Assembly (NCBI RefSeq): GCF_011421595.1
Contig: NZ_WTLH01000026.1
Coordinates: forward strand, 1 to 46,203
Source of the DNA: Streptomyces sp. YIM 98790
GTDB lineage: Bacteria > Actinomycetota > Actinomycetes > Streptomycetales > Streptomycetaceae
Reading direction: 5' to 3'
Length of the DNA stretch: 46,203 bases
Made by a program: the position numbers and the translations under genes. Within the stretch, counting starts at the first letter, position 1; each line of letters opens with the position of its first letter. The notes under the pieces were generated by a model. That model ran no database searches and was not told where the DNA came from. It saw only the letters and a list, made by a program, of their open reading frames with translations. This document shows positions 45,130 through 46,203 of the stretch, piece by piece.

Positions 45130-46187
45130 TGCCATACGGGACTGTCGGCGGGGCTCACGAGATCGCATCGCGGCTGGGGCATTCGGCGGCCGCCATTCGG
45201 GCGATCGCGGACCAACGCACCTTCCATGTCCCGGCTGAGGCGATCCAGGACCTGGATTCGATCCGCAAGCGAATCCGTCCGCGGGGCGACTTCGCTGCCC
45301 CGCCTGTGCCACACCGACTCACCGCTGCGCTGGCGATCGACGGTTCACACGTCGTTGAGCAGGTTCGTGACGGCCTGCCGTCGGTCCTGTACGGGTTTGC
45401 GCAAGCCGCCGCAGCGTACGTGGACCTCGGTGTTATGGAATCGCAGCGGGCCGAGAGGTTTGTGGACCCCTACAAGATCGAACGTGCGGTCAACACCGCC
45501 CTCATAACGCTGGACCTGCCTGTCTCTGGCGCGTACGTACGCGCCGAGGTCGACATCGTGACCTCGTGGCGCGAGGTCATCAATGAGCTGTTTCGACAGA
45601 AGAAAATCGACGTCAACCGTCTTGACCAGCCGCTGATGGACCTGCTCTTCCTTCTACACGGCGTTCCCGGGGCGCCAGCGGCCACAGTGCCGGTTAACTG
45701 CCCGACGCAGGACTGCAAAAAGGACGTTCCTGTGCCGCCTGCTGGTGCCGACTGCGACGTGTGCGGCGTGCATCTTTTTCCCACCGACGTGCTCCGTATC
45801 CACGAGGAGGTTGGCGAAGAGGGCACGAACCAGTCAGCTCTTGGGCGGCTCATGTCGGTGATTGAGCTGTTGGTGCTGGTCGGTCTGGCGACGCTACTGT
45901 GGGAGCAGTCACGCCATAAGGCATTGCCCACGACGCTGTTCATCGTCGATGGCCCGCTGGCAGTGTTCGGCACACCAGCAAAGCTGCGCGGGCGAGCCCT
46001 TGAATACTTTCAAGGAATGGGCACCACTGCTCCGGGGGAAGCACCATATATTGAGCCGGAACTATTGGGTTGCCTACATGATCGTGTAGCGGACGTGTCG
46101 GGTGTGGAAGTAGCCGCGGACGATGTGGGGTTGGCGCTGTCGGCGGCGGAGGAAACGGCGAGTCTCGTGGGCGAGGTCGTCTACTGA
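45129..46187 (+). CDS. NurA-like nuclease with zinc-ribbon insertion
   Basis: A 352-residue protein coupled to the HerA gene. The NurA nuclease strands are visible: LAIDGSHVV with metal-binding Asp71, and LFIVDGPLAV with Asp274. Between them lies a four-cysteine cluster, Cys191-x4-Cys196-x12-Cys209-x2-Cys212, which looks like a zinc ribbon, then a hydrophobic stretch (ELLVLVGLATLLW). The last 60 residues (from about EYFQGMGTTAPG) do not clearly match the NurA ending, so the gene may be altered at its 3' end. NurA proteins are 5'-3' nucleases that need HerA. Its stop is 16 bases from the window end, so the next gene is unseen. Confidence 0.78.
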   Translation: MPYGTVGGAHEIASRLGHSAAAIRAIADQRTFHVPAEAIQDLDSIRKRIRPRGDFAAPPVPHRLTAALAIDGSHVVEQVRDGLPSVLYGFAQAAAAYVDLGVMESQRAERFVDPYKIERAVNTALITLDLPVSGAYVRAEVDIVTSWREVINELFRQKKIDVNRLDQPLMDLLFLLHGVPGAPAATVPVNCPTQDCKKDVPVPPAGADCDVCGVHLFPTDVLRIHEEVGEEGTNQSALGRLMSVIELLVLVGLATLLWEQSRHKALPTTLFIVDGPLAVFGTPAKLRGRALEYFQGMGTTAPGEAPYIEPELLGCLHDRVADVSGVEVAADDVGLALSAAEETASLVGEVVY

Positions 46188-46203
46188 GCGCGCGCGGGAG
46201 GCG

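Overview
The window is high-GC actinobacterial DNA and almost certainly comes from Streptomyces or a close relative. The evidence is a bldG gene with its anti-sigma partner, a K+-independent proton pyrophosphatase, a topoisomerase I with a lysine-rich AKKT tail and no zinc-finger cysteines, an MFS/thymidylate kinase fusion, GTG/TTG starts, and long GC hairpin terminators. From memory, the order bldG - anti-sigma factor - hppA - ... - topA - tmk - holB - S33 peptidase matches the S. coelicolor core chromosome around SCO3549-SCO3540.

Positions 1-20.5 kb are core. The end of a TadE-like gene runs into a convergent MrfA-type helicase. Then come bldG and its anti-sigma factor, hppA, a lipoprotein, a class I methyltransferase, a small membrane-protein group (TM2, DUF2752, TM2), topA, the tmk fusion, holB, a Tap-like peptidase lipoprotein and a tRNA-Thr(CGT). 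Strong hairpins separate most of these units.

From the tRNA onward the region is accessory. It starts with a frameshifted DUF6000 gene, a secreted S1 protease and a small downstream protein that resembles a free-standing protease propeptide. Next is the wreck of a conjugation module: a DnaB-N-like gene, a TraG/VirD4 coupling gene and a relaxase tail. Each is frameshifted, and the last two have both lost their 5' ends at one head-to-head junction near 26.33 kb. A beta-propeller protein follows.

From 36.9 kb down to 29.0 kb, on the minus strand, lies a class I lanthipeptide cluster of the FxLD type. It holds a 55-residue precursor, a LanB dehydratase, a LanC cyclase, a fused SpaB_C/PIMT-like methyltransferase and a helical-repeat protein. 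No exporter or leader protease is present. Upstream of it on the same strand sits a tightly overlapped trio (EEP-family hydrolase, DUF6415 protein, RsbW-like ATPase). This trio is divergent from an XRE regulator coupled to an APH-type kinase.

The right end carries a transposase remnant, an IS5-like element with an in-frame stop in its transposase, and a translationally coupled HerA-NurA pair whose codon use is visibly less GC-rich. The NurA protein carries a four-cysteine zinc-ribbon-like insertion. The pair is the best candidate for a DNA-processing or phage-defence system in the window.
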